Shown: positions 51,074-59,726 of the stretch, in pieces | Position numbering within the stretch: the stretch's first letter is position 1 | How the letters are laid out: each line of letters starts with the position of its first letter | Assembly: GCA_900637135.1 (NCBI GenBank) | Contig: LR134353.1 | Location: forward strand, 3,410,001-3,474,000 | Length of the DNA: 64,000 bases | From: Mycolicibacterium flavescens | Lineage (GTDB): Bacteria > Actinomycetota > Actinomycetes > Mycobacteriales > Mycobacteriaceae | Direction: 5' to 3' | Program-made: the position numbers and the translations under genes | Notes under the pieces: generated by a model | Database searches by the model: none | Seen by the model: only the letters and a program-made list of their open reading frames with translations | What the model was told of the DNA's origin: nothing

Positions 51074-52263
51074 CCCGGCATTCCGATCTGTGCTGTATTA
51101 CGGGGCGGCCCAGCGGTTTCTGTGTCGGGGAACATGATCTGCTTGATGATGTCGGCATTGAGGACGATGCCCGGATAGGTGCGTCGCCACGGATTGGTAC
51201 CGGTGTCTGCCACCACATACGGTGCGGCGGTCTCGAACGGCAGCTTCGGCAGCCCGGTGCACTGCGGACCGCCCTCGGCGCCTGCCTTGGGCAGATCCAG
51301 AGGATAGCGATACCGCTCCTGCGCCCACAGGAAGCCGGCCAGCACCTCGACGCCCGGCGCTTTCAACGGTGGGAAATGCGCTGACTCGACTATGCCGGCC
51401 AGCGCACACCACAACGCCTGGTTGTATTCGTTGGTCAATGATGTGGTCGGGACCAACAGCCGCACGACGTCGGTCAGCGCCTGACGGTTCTGCGCGATCA
51501 CCTCGTTGCCGACATCGGCGAGCCCGATCACGCTGACGAGCGCCGCATCGAGATCGTCTTGTTTGTCGACGATGGACTCGCTGATGGTCGCCGCGTTGTC
51601 GGCGATCGACACGAGATCCCCTGACGCGTCTGCGTATGCGCGAAGCACTCCGGGAGCCAGTTCCAGATCGCGGTTGAGCGCCGGCAGGCTGGGCTCGAGC
51701 GTCGCGAGGTAGGAGTCGAGGTCGGAAAGCATCTTGCCGAACTTCTGTCCACGACCGGATACGGCTTGGGCGATCGCACCGAGCGTGGCATTCAGTTTCG
51801 CCGGTTCGATCGTGGACAGCACCGAGGTCAGCTGCTCGAAGACGGTGTTCACCTCGACCATCACATGCTGGGCCTCGATCACCTGACCGGCGCGCAGCGA
51901 TTGGGGTGACGGCTCTTCGGGAAAGACGAATTGGACTTGTTTGGCGCCGAACACCGTTGGCGACGCGATGTCGACGAGCGCGTTGGCCGGAATCGCATCG
52001 AGCCGCGAAGGATCCATCGCCAGATGCAGTGCCGCCTCACCGCTGGGCAGTTCTTCGATCGCCTCTACCCGTCCCACCTGGACGCCACGGATTTCGACCT
52101 TGGCATCGGGATTCATCACCAGGCCGGCGCGCTGCGAGATCACAGTCACCGGAACGGTATCGGCGAAGTCGCCGCGAAATAGGCTCGCCGCCAAAGCGAA
52201 CACCGCCACGAGTGCGGCGATCGACGCCAATCCGACGAGCGGGCGCAGCAGATAACGCTTCAC
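51070..52263 (-). CDS. Mce family protein, MceA type
   Basis: A 397-residue MCE protein, first in the six-gene unit. The anchor is about 8-28, and the MCE domain has AGLVMNPDAKVEIRGVQVGR. The rest is helical with the TYPGIVLNADIIKQIMFP C-terminal segment. In most mycobacterial mce operons two yrbE permease genes precede mceA, but here the 594 bases upstream hold no gene. The shared promoter-operator element lies 102-132 bases before its start. Confidence 0.93.
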   Translation of the reverse strand: MKRYLLRPLVGLASIAALVAVFALAASLFRGDFADTVPVTVISQRAGLVMNPDAKVEIRGVQVGRVEAIEELPSGEAALHLAMDPSRLDAIPANALVDIASPTVFGAKQVQFVFPEEPSPQSLRAGQVIEAQHVMVEVNTVFEQLTSVLSTIEPAKLNATLGAIAQAVSGRGQKFGKMLSDLDSYLATLEPSLPALNRDLELAPGVLRAYADASGDLVSIADNAATISESIVDKQDDLDAALVSVIGLADVGNEVIAQNRQALTDVVRLLVPTTSLTNEYNQALWCALAGIVESAHFPPLKAPGVEVLAGFLWAQERYRYPLDLPKAGAEGGPQCTGLPKLPFETAAPYVVADTGTNPWRRTYPGIVLNADIIKQIMFPDTETAGPPRNTAQIGMPG

Positions 52264-52365
52264 CGATCGCTCCCGCGCTCATGCCCGAGGCGCTCCGCAC
52301 CGCACCCCGCCGATCGGTATGACAAGCCCGCTTTCCCCCCAGTGTGCGATCGAGGACGGTGCAGG

Positions 52366-52395
52366 ACTTTACGCCGGAACATATCTTTGGGTCAA
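52366..52395 (-). promoter_or_regulatory. Shared promoter-operator element before the mce operon
   Basis: On the minus strand TTGACC (52395-52390), an 18-base spacer and TAAAGT (52371-52366) form a promoter. The element TTGACCCAAAGATATGTTCC (52395-52376) differs by one base from that before the nitroreductase. The leader to mceA would be roughly 95 bases. Confidence 0.8.
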
Positions 52396-52857
52396 TCGCT
52401 CCCGTTATCAAGCGGATTTTCTTAGTCGCAGATCCTCTCCCCGGTAGCGGCAAGGCCACTATTTGTTTGCTGCACAAGAATGACACACAGTTCACTGCAC
52501 TTCAACAGGCAGAAATGGGACACTTCGGTGTTATCTGTCTCGCGCTCGTGACGTACGTGACCAGATTGTCAGGTAGGCCGACCGTCGGGCTTGCATGGAA
52601 CAATGATTAGGCCCACCGCGGGCATTATTCAGCGCAATGACAAGTCGACGGATACAACGCGTCGTCGACGATGCGACTCAATCGTGCCGTGCGACCGACG
52701 CCGCGCGAAGCCAAATGGCAATTATTACGAGAATAGAGACGGGCAGTCTTGGAAAGGCCGGCCCCTGTGATTCGGCGCGAAACGTGTTGGTATTTCGGGC
52801 GACTACTTACTGTCGCAAGCGTCAGTTGATCGACGCGGCGCGATCGAGGCGCCCCGC
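52396..52857. other. A/T-richer gap between the mce promoter and DUF2469
   Basis: About 460 bases hold no gene I can support. The base composition is visibly more A/T-rich than the flanking coding DNA. An 88-codon frame on the plus strand (52344-52610) starts inside the mce promoter and has no family resemblance or codon bias. No yrbE remnant is recognisable by eye. The stretch marks the right boundary of the accessory region. Confidence 0.5.
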
Positions 52858-53163
52858 CTATTCCGGGAGCCGCAATTCGGGCTTTTCGACCTCTTCGATA
52901 TTGACGTCCTTGAAGGTGATCACGCGGACCTGTTTGACGAAGCGGGCGGGCCGGTACATGTCCCACACCCAGGCGTCGGCCAACCGCAGCTCGAAATAGA
53001 CCTCTCCGTCGGAGTTGCGCGGCACCAGTTCGACGCTGTTGGCGAGGTAGAACCTGCGCTCGGTCTCCACCACGTAACTGAACTGGCCGACGATGTCCTT
53101 GTATTCGCGGTAGAGCGAGAGCTCCATCTCGGTTTCGTATTTCTCGAGATCCTCGGCACTCAT
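52858..53163 (-). CDS. DUF2469 domain protein
   Basis: A 101-residue actinobacterial protein (MSAEDLEKYETEMELSLYRE start, WVWDMYRPARFVKQVRVITF near the end), the match of Rv2901c. It is conserved beside rnhB and lepB across mycobacteria, but its function is unknown. It restores the backbone gene order after the accessory region. Confidence 0.9.
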   Translation of the reverse strand: MSAEDLEKYETEMELSLYREYKDIVGQFSYVVETERRFYLANSVELVPRNSDGEVYFELRLADAWVWDMYRPARFVKQVRVITFKDVNIEEVEKPELRLPE

Positions 53164-53217
53164 CGCTCAGCTGTCCTTCATCTTGGTCGCTGCCCCCTTG
53201 TTGGCTCCCATTGTCCC

Positions 53218-53949
53218 CTACCCGGCTTCGTCACATTGCTCCGGTGGACCCACGTGACGGGAGTCAACCAGTTCGGTCACCACTCTGATTCCTGCCGCCG
53301 TGGCCACCCGGCGCACATTGATGAACGAGTGCCGGTGTTGGCTACAGGGCCCCAGCTCGGCCAGCGCCGCGCTGTGCGCCGGCGTGCTGTAGCCCTTGTG
53401 AAGCGCGAAGCCGTACCCAGGGTGTTCGGCTTCCATCTTCACCATCAGACGGTCGCGGCTGACCTTGGCCAGCACGCTGGCCGCCGCGATGCACGCCGCG
53501 GCCGCATCGCCGCCGACCACCGGAAGCGACGGCGCCGACAGCCCGGGGACGCGGAAACCGTCGGACAGCACATAGCCCGGTCGCACGGACAGGCCCGCGA
53601 CCGCGCGGCGCATGCCCTCGATGTTGGCCACATGCACGCCGCGGCGATCGACCTCATGGGAGGGGATGAACACCACGTGGTAAGCCAGGGCGTAACGCCG
53701 AATCAGGGGGAAAAGGCGCTCGCGCTCCTTTTCGTTGAGCTTCTTCGAATCGTCGAGCGCCGAGAGGCTCTCCAACCGATTCGGACCGAGAACACAGGCG
53801 GCGACGACGAGGGGGCCCGCACACGCGCCGCGGCCGACCTCGTCGACGCCGGCGACCGGCCCGAGGCCGCTGCGATACAGCGCAGATTCCAGGGTGCGCA
53901 GCCCCGAGGATTTCCGGATCACAGTGCGCGGAGGCCACGTCGCCGGCAA
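53218..53949 (-). CDS. rnhB: Ribonuclease HII
   Basis: A 243-residue RNase HII, which nicks RNA-DNA hybrids at ribonucleotides. The motif [20 protein letters not shown] supplies the Asp-Glu pair, and another Asp lies in LSDGF. The [21 protein letters not shown] block and [11 protein letters not shown] follow. The start appears to be a TTG at 53949 with GGAGAG 7 bases before it; no ATG or GTG suits better. It lies between lepB and DUF2469. Confidence 0.92.
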   Translation of the reverse strand: MPATWPPRTVIRKSSGLRTLESALYRSGLGPVAGVDEVGRGACAGPLVVAACVLGPNRLESLSALDDSKKLNEKERERLFPLIRRYALAYHVVFIPSHEVDRRGVHVANIEGMRRAVAGLSVRPGYVLSDGFRVPGLSAPSLPVVGGDAAAACIAAASVLAKVSRDRLMVKMEAEHPGYGFALHKGYSTPAHSAALAELGPCSQHRHSFINVRRVATAAGIRVVTELVDSRHVGPPEQCDEAG

Positions 53950-53976
53950 GAACAGCTCTCCTAGTGCGTCTGGCGT

Positions 53977-54792
53977 TTACGTCTGCGGGTTCTCGCTGCC
54001 CACGCCACCCCAACGGGAGGGGGGCCATGCGATGAACCGCGCCTTTCCGATGACATTGTCCACCGGGACGGTGCCCGCCGTCGGGTCGCCCGTGCACAGC
54101 AGACCCTTCTGGGCGTCGGCCGGGGTGTTGGTGCAGTGCGCGCGGGAATCAGCCGAGTGGGTGCGGTTGTCCCCCATGACCCACAACCGGCCTTCAGGCA
54201 CTTCGACCGGCCCGAACTCATTTCCCAGGCATGGATAGATCGCGGGGTCCGCCTGCATGGTCTCGGGGTCCAGGTACGGCTCGTCGAGCCGCTTGCCGTC
54301 GACGGTCAACCCGGTCGCCGCTCGGCATTCCACCGTCTGGCCGCCCACCGCGATGATCCGCTTGACGAGGTCGTTCTCGTCGGGCGGGACGAATCCGACG
54401 ACCGAGAGCACGTTCTGCACCCATCGGATCGCGGTGTTGTCCGAGCGGATCGACCGGTAGTTGATGTTCCAGTTCGGCGGGCCCTTGAACACGACGACGT
54501 CGCCGGGCTCGGGTGACGAGAACCGGTAGGTCAACTTGTCGACCATGATCCGGTCGCCGGTGCAGCCAGGGCAGCCGTGCAGGGTCGGTTCCATCGACTC
54601 CGACGGAATCAGATACGGCCGGGCGACGAACGTGAGCATGACGTAATAGATGACGAGCGCGATCGAGATGAGGATCGCGAATTCTCGGAGCGCACCGCCC
54701 TTTTTCTTGGGCTTTTCCGTCTCGCTGTCCGGCTCGGCGGTCTCGGGCCGGTGCTCGGCTGATGATTCGTCGGGCTCTGAGGAACCGGTCAC
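53977..54792 (-). CDS. lepB: Signal peptidase I
   Basis: A 271-residue type I signal peptidase. A charged N-terminal tail (about 1-32) is followed by one transmembrane helix (EFAILISIALVIYYVMLTF by position about 35-53), then the catalytic Ser in PSESMEPTL and the general-base Lys in DLVKRIIAVGG. Box E is VMGDNRTHSADSR. The enzyme cleaves Sec signal peptides on the outer face of the membrane. The GTG at 54792 is chosen; a TTG at 54843 is the alternative, so the start is uncertain. Confidence 0.93.
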   Translation of the reverse strand: MTGSSEPDESSAEHRPETAEPDSETEKPKKKGGALREFAILISIALVIYYVMLTFVARPYLIPSESMEPTLHGCPGCTGDRIMVDKLTYRFSSPEPGDVVVFKGPPNWNINYRSIRSDNTAIRWVQNVLSVVGFVPPDENDLVKRIIAVGGQTVECRAATGLTVDGKRLDEPYLDPETMQADPAIYPCLGNEFGPVEVPEGRLWVMGDNRTHSADSRAHCTNTPADAQKGLLCTGDPTAGTVPVDNVIGKARFIAWPPSRWGGVGSENPQT

Positions 54793-54878
54793 CGCATCAG
54801 GGTAGCCAGCGCCGTGCTCAGCCCCGCGCTGCTCGCGCTCCAAGGATCAAGCCCCGGCGCCGACAGCCGACCGGGACG

Positions 54879-55220
54879 TCAGCGCTTTTCCTTGATCTTG
54901 GCTTTCTTGCCGCGCAGCTCACGCAGGTAGTACAGCTTGGCGCGACGTACGTCACCACGGGTCACGACGTCGATGTGGTCGACGTTGGGCGAATGCACCG
55001 GAAAGGTCCGCTCGACGCCGACGCCGTAGCTCTCCTTGCGCACGGTGAAGGTCTCCCGGACACCGCCACCCTGGCGACGCAGGACCACACCCTTGAAGAC
55101 CTGGATGCGCTCCTTGGAGCCCTCGATGACCTTGACGTGCACGTTGACGGTGTCGCCGGGACCGAAGTCCGGGATGTCGTCGCGCAGTGATGTCTGATCG
55201 ACGAAGTCCAGCGTGTTCAT
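54879..55220 (-). CDS. rplS: 50S ribosomal protein L19
   Basis: A 113-residue L19 located at the 30S-50S interface. It has [45 protein letters not shown] core blocks and the basic end [12 protein letters not shown]. The ATG at 55220 has AAGGAAG upstream and agrees with the family start. It precedes lepB as in other mycobacteria. Confidence 0.97.
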   Translation of the reverse strand: MNTLDFVDQTSLRDDIPDFGPGDTVNVHVKVIEGSKERIQVFKGVVLRRQGGGVRETFTVRKESYGVGVERTFPVHSPNVDHIDVVTRGDVRRAKLYYLRELRGKKAKIKEKR

Positions 55221-55542
55221 CGGTGACACTTCCTTGCGGTTGGCGGCTGCGGGCGCTGCAGTCACGTGGACGCCGTGACATGGCCTGCCGAGCCGATCTG
55301 ATCGGGCGAATCGGGGTGTATCTCGCAGCGGGCGGAACGAGCCGTTCCCGGGTCCTGCACAGACAACTGCTCAATTGTGCCAGATGAGACCTGATCCAGC
55401 GAAATCGCGCCGGGGCCGTCGGTCCGCGCCTCGCGACGTTACCTAGACAGGCGCCCCGGGTAGCCGGTGATTAGGGTTGACACCAGGGCCGAAGCAACGC
55501 GGCGGGCCCCAATTTTCTCATCCGGGCCATTTGAGGAGGGTC
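55221..55542. promoter_or_regulatory. Divergent intergenic region between rplS and the lppW-like gene
   Basis: This 322-base stretch holds no gene. It must contain the rplS promoter on the minus strand and the lppW-like promoter on the plus strand. A TTGACA at 55477-55482 is the best -35 candidate for the latter, but no convincing -10 lies 17 or 18 bases after it. GAGGAGGG at 55533-55540 is the ribosome binding site of the lppW-like gene. Confidence 0.4.
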
Positions 55543-56466
55543 ATGAGCCGGCGGCCGTCTTTGCTGGTCAAGACGATCGCAATCGTCGCCGCCGCGATCG
55601 TGGTCGTCGCTGGGTACGAGACGCAAGCACACGACGCGCCATCGACCGTCATCGCGCCGCAGGGCGGCTCCGGACCGCTGCCCGACGCCCGGCCCGATGA
55701 GCCCGCCGCCTCCTTCGGCGGGCTCGTCGCCCGCACGCGCCGGGCCACCGAGCAGGCCGCCGAGACCGGTGCCGACCTCTCCGTCGCCGTGCTCGACCGC
55801 AATACCGGAACCTTCGTGTCCAACGGCAACAACGAGGCGATGCCGATCGCGTCGGTGGTCAAGCTGTTCATCGCCGACGACCTGCTGCTGCAGGAATCGC
55901 AGGGGAAGACCGAAATCCCGCCCGAGGACCGTAAGGCGTTGGATGCGATGCTGCGGTCATCCGATGACAGCGCGGCCGAGATCTTCTGGAATCGCGGCGG
56001 CGGCAGCGAGATCGTTTCGCGCGTCACCGCGCGGTACGGCCTGCGCGCGACCAGCACGCCGTACAACGGCCGCTGGTTCAACACCTTGAGCACCACGGGA
56101 GATTTGGTGCGGTACTACTCAGAGTTGCTCTCGGGCGGCGGCGGCCTACCCCCCGACAAGACCGACGTCATCGTGTCGAACCTGGCCAGGTCGACTCCGA
56201 CGGCGCCCGACGGCACCATGCCCGGCGGTATCTACCCGCAGCGGTTCGGCATCCCCGAAGGGCTCTACGAGGAGCGGGTGGCGGTCAAGCAGGGCTGGTT
56301 CTGTTGCTGGAACGGCGGAAACTGGGTGCACTGGTCCACCGGGGCGATCGGCACCGATCGTCGATTCGTCATGGCGATCGCATCGATGCAGCCCGCCGAC
56401 GACGCCACCGCACGCGACACGATGACGCAGGCGGTCAAGACCATGTTCCCCGGCGGCCGAATCTAG
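55543..56466 (+). CDS. LppW-like serine-hydrolase (beta-lactamase-fold) exported protein
   Basis: A 307-residue protein of the class A beta-lactamase-like fold. A membrane-spanning N-terminus (about 9-26) is followed by the SxxK motif in IASVVKLF (Ser at about 107), SSDDSA as the SDN-like motif and KQGW in place of KTG. M. tuberculosis LppW, as I recall it, has a lipobox Cys in VVVAGC; here the same place reads VVVAGYET, so the protein is not a standard lipoprotein. The activity of this family is unproven. The ATG at 55543 follows GAGGAGGG. Confidence 0.85.
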   Translation: MSRRPSLLVKTIAIVAAAIVVVAGYETQAHDAPSTVIAPQGGSGPLPDARPDEPAASFGGLVARTRRATEQAAETGADLSVAVLDRNTGTFVSNGNNEAMPIASVVKLFIADDLLLQESQGKTEIPPEDRKALDAMLRSSDDSAAEIFWNRGGGSEIVSRVTARYGLRATSTPYNGRWFNTLSTTGDLVRYYSELLSGGGGLPPDKTDVIVSNLARSTPTAPDGTMPGGIYPQRFGIPEGLYEERVAVKQGWFCCWNGGNWVHWSTGAIGTDRRFVMAIASMQPADDATARDTMTQAVKTMFPGGRI

Positions 56467-56550
56467 GCTCCGCGTAGCAAGTTCGACGAAAGTCGGCCGA
56501 GAACCGCGAAAAGGGCACTTCGCGCCGCGAGAATCCGGCACGCTGCGTTG

Positions 56551-57075
56551 ATGACTCCAGCTGGGCAACTGCCGACCATCTCGCGCCGGGCCGCACTCGG
56601 TGCATTCGGGCTGGGCGCCGCCGCCATGGCCACCGCGCCGCAAGCGGCGGGTCAGCTCGATCAGGGCTATGAGGCGATGCTGATGAAATGCATCGACCCT
56701 CGGTTCACCACCGAAACGTGGAAGTACATGTCCGGCCGCGGGTGGCAGAACAACTACAGCCAGTTCGCCTTCGCCGGCGGGCCGGTCGGCGCGGTGGCCC
56801 CGGCGTTCGCCGGCTGGCACGAGACGTTCTGGGAGAACCTCGCGATCTCGGTGGACCTGCATTGGCTGACGCGGTTGATCGGTATGGCACACCGCGACTG
56901 CGGCGCAGCGGCAGTGGCCTACGGCGACAGGGGGCTGACCGACAAGGTGTACGAGACCGAGATGCTGTCGGGGGCGTTGCGGGCATTCCGGGAGGAGGCC
57001 GGCCGGCGTCAGCCTGCCCTCGTCGTCGAACTCGGCATCATGGATCTGAACGGAGTTGTCGAAGTCGTCACCTGA
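56551..57075 (+). CDS. Tat-exported beta-carbonic-anhydrase-like protein
   Basis: A 174-residue protein. A twin-arginine signal (ISRRAALGAFGLGAAAMA, about 10-27) is followed by a small domain with KCIDPRF (Cys47, Asp49, Arg51) and MAHRDCGA (His114, Cys117). That Cys / Asp-Arg / HxxC pattern is the zinc site of beta-carbonic anhydrases, although the domain is shorter than usual. It would act outside the cytoplasmic membrane. The ATG at 56551 is chosen over the TTG just before it. It is not in the backbone of M. tuberculosis as far as I recall. Confidence 0.72.
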   Translation: MTPAGQLPTISRRAALGAFGLGAAAMATAPQAAGQLDQGYEAMLMKCIDPRFTTETWKYMSGRGWQNNYSQFAFAGGPVGAVAPAFAGWHETFWENLAISVDLHWLTRLIGMAHRDCGAAAVAYGDRGLTDKVYETEMLSGALRAFREEAGRRQPALVVELGIMDLNGVVEVVT

Positions 57076-57080
57076 GGCGC

Positions 57081-57758
57081 TCAGTCGAGCAGGTCGGGTC
57101 GACGCTCGCGGGTGCGCTCCAATCCTTGTTCGCGACGCCATGCGGCGACCTTGGCGTGGTCGCCGGAGAGCAGGACATCGGGTACGTCGAGGCCCCGCCA
57201 GCTGGGCGGCCGGGTGTAGCTCGGACCCTCGAGGATGCCTTCGGAATGTGAATCCTGTTGATGTGACTGCGGATTGCCGAGCACGTCGGGCAGCAACCGC
57301 ACGACGGCCTCGATCATCACCAGTGCCGCCGACTCGCCCCCGGGCAACACGTAGTCACCGATCGACACCTCCTCGACGCGCATGCGGCGCGCCGCGTCCT
57401 CGACGACGCGCTGGTCGATTCCCTCGTAGCGTCCACATGCGAACACCAGGTGTTTCTCGGTTGCCCATGCGCTGGCGTCGGCCTGCCGGAACAGTCGTCC
57501 CGCAGGCGTCGGCACCACCAGAAGCGTTTGTTCCGAACAGATCTCGTCGAGTGCCGCGCCCCACACCGGCGCCTTCATCACCATCCCCGGTCCGCCGCCG
57601 TAGGGCGCGTCGTCGACCGAGCGGTGCACGTCATGCGTCCAGCGGCGCAGATCGTGTACCTCCAGTTGCACGATGCCGGATTCAATAGCTCTGCCCGGCA
57701 ATGACTGCCGCAGAGGTTCGAGGTAGGCCGGGAAGATCGTCACAACGTCTATTCGCAT
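57081..57758 (-). CDS. trmD: tRNA (guanine-N1)-methyltransferase TrmD
   Basis: A 225-residue SPOUT methyltransferase that makes m1G37 in tRNAs. It shows [16 protein letters not shown] at the start, [28 protein letters not shown] and the trefoil-knot segment [20 protein letters not shown]. It lies 3 bases after rimM in the rpsP-KH-rimM-trmD unit. The length is in the usual range. Confidence 0.96.
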   Translation of the reverse strand: MRIDVVTIFPAYLEPLRQSLPGRAIESGIVQLEVHDLRRWTHDVHRSVDDAPYGGGPGMVMKAPVWGAALDEICSEQTLLVVPTPAGRLFRQADASAWATEKHLVFACGRYEGIDQRVVEDAARRMRVEEVSIGDYVLPGGESAALVMIEAVVRLLPDVLGNPQSHQQDSHSEGILEGPSYTRPPSWRGLDVPDVLLSGDHAKVAAWRREQGLERTRERRPDLLD

Positions 57759-57761
57759 CGC

Positions 57762-58277
57762 TCAGATCTCCAGCAGGCCGTCCGGCGGGTCGATTTCGAT
57801 GACCTCGTCAGCCAACGACACCGACGTCACGATCGCGCTGACGAACGGCACCAGAACTTCGCGTTCGTCAGCGCGGACCGCGAGCAGCTCACCGGCGGCC
57901 GTATGCAGCACCTCGGTGACGGTGCCGATGTCGTCGCCGTTTGTTGTCCGCACCCGCAGGCCCTCGAGTTGATGGTCGTAGTACTCGTCGGGGTCATCGA
58001 TCGGTGGCAGTTCCTGCGAGTCGACGAGGAACAGGATTCCGCGCAGCGCGTCGGCGGCGTTGCGGTTGTCGATGCCGTCGAACCGGACCAGCAGACGGCC
58101 GCCGTGTTCACGGACCGACTCGATCCGGTACTCGCGCTCGGGACCGCCCTTCGCGGGTCGCCCGCGCAACGACGTCCCGGCTGCAAACCGCGCATCGGGA
58201 TCGTCGGTGCGGACGTCCACCACCACTTCACCGGCGATGCCGTGCGCTTTGGCCACGCGCCCGACAACGAGGTCCAT
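57762..58277 (-). CDS. rimM: Ribosome maturation factor RimM
   Basis: A 171-residue RimM, which helps 30S assembly through S19. The N-terminal RimM barrel has [20 protein letters not shown], and the C-terminal PRC barrel has [14 protein letters not shown]. It follows the KH-domain gene by 9 bases and precedes trmD. Confidence 0.95.
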   Translation of the reverse strand: MDLVVGRVAKAHGIAGEVVVDVRTDDPDARFAAGTSLRGRPAKGGPEREYRIESVREHGGRLLVRFDGIDNRNAADALRGILFLVDSQELPPIDDPDEYYDHQLEGLRVRTTNGDDIGTVTEVLHTAAGELLAVRADEREVLVPFVSAIVTSVSLADEVIEIDPPDGLLEI

Positions 58278-58286
58278 GATGACCGA

Positions 58287-58529
58287 CTACTGGTCGGTGT
58301 CCACCACGTCGACGCGGATACCGCGACCGCCGATACCGGCGACCAGTGTGCGCAGCGCGGTCGCGGTGCGCCCACCGCGGCCGATCACCTTGCCCAGGTC
58401 ATCGGGGTGAACGTGAACCTCGACGGTGCGACCACGCCGGCTGGTCACCATGTCGACGCGGACGTCGTCGGGGTTGTCGACGATTCCGCGCACGAGGTGT
58501 TCGACCGCGTCGACGACGACAGAACTCAC
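58287..58529 (-). CDS. khpA: KH-domain RNA-binding protein (KhpA family)
   Basis: An 80-residue single KH-domain protein with the GxxG loop in LGKVIGRGGRTATALRTLV. KhpA-type proteins bind RNA with KhpB and affect cell elongation in Gram-positive bacteria. It lies between rpsP (8 bases) and rimM (9 bases), so it is part of this ribosome-related unit. Confidence 0.94.
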   Translation of the reverse strand: MSSVVVDAVEHLVRGIVDNPDDVRVDMVTSRRGRTVEVHVHPDDLGKVIGRGGRTATALRTLVAGIGGRGIRVDVVDTDQ

Positions 58530-58537
58530 GGCCTGAC

Positions 58538-59083
58538 TCAGCTTTCGGTGGCGCCGGCGACGGTGGCGTCCTCACCCTCAGCCGAAGGCTCGGACTCGTC
58601 CTTGGCTGGCGCCGGATCGGCCTGGGCCTCGGCCTCGACCGCCTCCTTATCCGACTCGTCTGAGGCCTTGTCGTCGGCTGCCTTTTTGGCGGCGGGCGCC
58701 TTCTTCTTCTTGGGCTGCGTGGCCTCGGTACTCGGACCGCCCTCGGCCTCCGCGAGCGCCGCGTTGAACAGATCCAGCTTGCTGGGCTTGGGCTCCTTGA
58801 CCTTCAGCGTGCCTTCCGCACCGGGCAGACCCTTGTACTTCTGCCAGTCACCGGTGATCTTCAGCAACGCGAGCACCGGTTCGGTCGGCTGCGCGCCGAC
58901 GCTGAGCCAGTACTGGGCCCGCTCCGAGTTGATCTCGATGAGGCTGGGGTCTTCCTTCGGGTGGTAGCGACCGATCACCTCGATGGAGCGGCCCTGACGG
59001 CGGGTGCGCGCGTCGGCGACGGTGATGCGGTACTGGGGGTTGCGGATCTTGCCGAGCCGCGCGAGCTTGATCTTTACAGCCAT
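58538..59083 (-). CDS. rpsP: 30S ribosomal protein S16
   Basis: A 181-residue S16. The conserved domain (about 1-85) starts [20 protein letters not shown] and has [20 protein letters not shown] and [13 protein letters not shown]. The remaining 90 or so residues are a Lys/Ala/Glu-rich low-complexity tail, common in mycobacterial S16. The ATG at 59083 matches the family start and has AGGAGAAG upstream. It opens the rpsP-khpA-rimM-trmD unit. Confidence 0.97.
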   Translation of the reverse strand: MAVKIKLARLGKIRNPQYRITVADARTRRQGRSIEVIGRYHPKEDPSLIEINSERAQYWLSVGAQPTEPVLALLKITGDWQKYKGLPGAEGTLKVKEPKPSKLDLFNAALAEAEGGPSTEATQPKKKKAPAAKKAADDKASDESDKEAVEAEAQADPAPAKDESEPSAEGEDATVAGATES

Positions 59084-59104
59084 GGTGGTACGTCTTCTCC
59101 TGTG

Positions 59105-59121
59105 ATTGCCACGCTGGCAAT
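59105..59121 (-). promoter_or_regulatory. Stem-loop just before the rpsP ribosome binding site
   Basis: ATTGCCACGCTGGCAAT has perfect 7-base arms and a 3-base loop. In the rpsP transcript it lies 21 bases before the ATG and just before AGGAGAAG, where it could affect translation. Autoregulation is a guess from position. Confidence 0.4.
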
Positions 59122-59277
59122 TCAGCGATCGAGGCGGGTTGCCTCGGCCCGGTTTTGCCTTGCATGTGTGACCGCCGCAGAAGCGCCCGGCGAAATCGCT
59201 CGAAACGGGTCCCGCGGCAGACAGCCGCCCATTGTGCCAGAACAGCCGCGACCGGCAAAAATCCGCGCCGCGAGCGC

Positions 59278-59694
59278 TCAGACGAGTTTGTCGAAGCACT
59301 TCTCCTCGACCCGCTTGCTCATGCGCCAGCCGTCGGCGGTGCGCACGAACTCGTCGACGTACCAGATCCCGACGAAGTAGATCTGACCCTCGCTGCCCAT
59401 CACCATCGGGTTGAAGCAGATCGCACGCGATGAGCCGGTGTCGCCGGTGACGCGGATATCGACGTTGCCCAGCATGTGGTAGTACGCCGGGAAGTTCGGC
59501 AGCACGTCCTTGAGCCACGTCTTGACCTGAGGAAAGCGGCCGTCGATGCCGCCGGTGACGCGGTAGTCGATGTAGGCATCCTGGGTGAAAACCCGGTCGA
59601 GGTCGTCGAATCGCTTCTGGTCGATGGCCGTCGAGTAGTCGATCAACAGCTGCTGTATTTCGAAGCGGTCGGAAATCTCCTCGAGGCTCAACAT
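59278..59694 (-). CDS. SnoaL-like / NTF2-fold protein (Rv2910c type)
   Basis: A 138-residue NTF2-fold protein with [20 protein letters not shown] at the start, [20 protein letters not shown], and [13 protein letters not shown] at the end. It corresponds to Rv2910c by position and, from memory, sequence. The fold suits a small ligand-binding enzyme; no reaction is known. The ATG at 59694 begins the conserved part. Confidence 0.85.
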   Translation of the reverse strand: MLSLEEISDRFEIQQLLIDYSTAIDQKRFDDLDRVFTQDAYIDYRVTGGIDGRFPQVKTWLKDVLPNFPAYYHMLGNVDIRVTGDTGSSRAICFNPMVMGSEGQIYFVGIWYVDEFVRTADGWRMSKRVEEKCFDKLV

Positions 59695-59726
59695 GCGTCG
59701 ATTGAACACGACTAGGCTGCCTGCCC

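Noticed and set aside
52344..52610. An 88-codon plus-strand frame in the mce upstream region
   Set aside because: It begins inside the mce promoter on the other strand, has no ribosome binding site and no recognisable domain. The region is better treated as non-coding.
52264..52857. Possible decayed yrbE genes before mceA
   Set aside because: By eye no frame shows the membrane-helix pattern or conserved blocks of YrbE. A translated search is needed before claiming a remnant.
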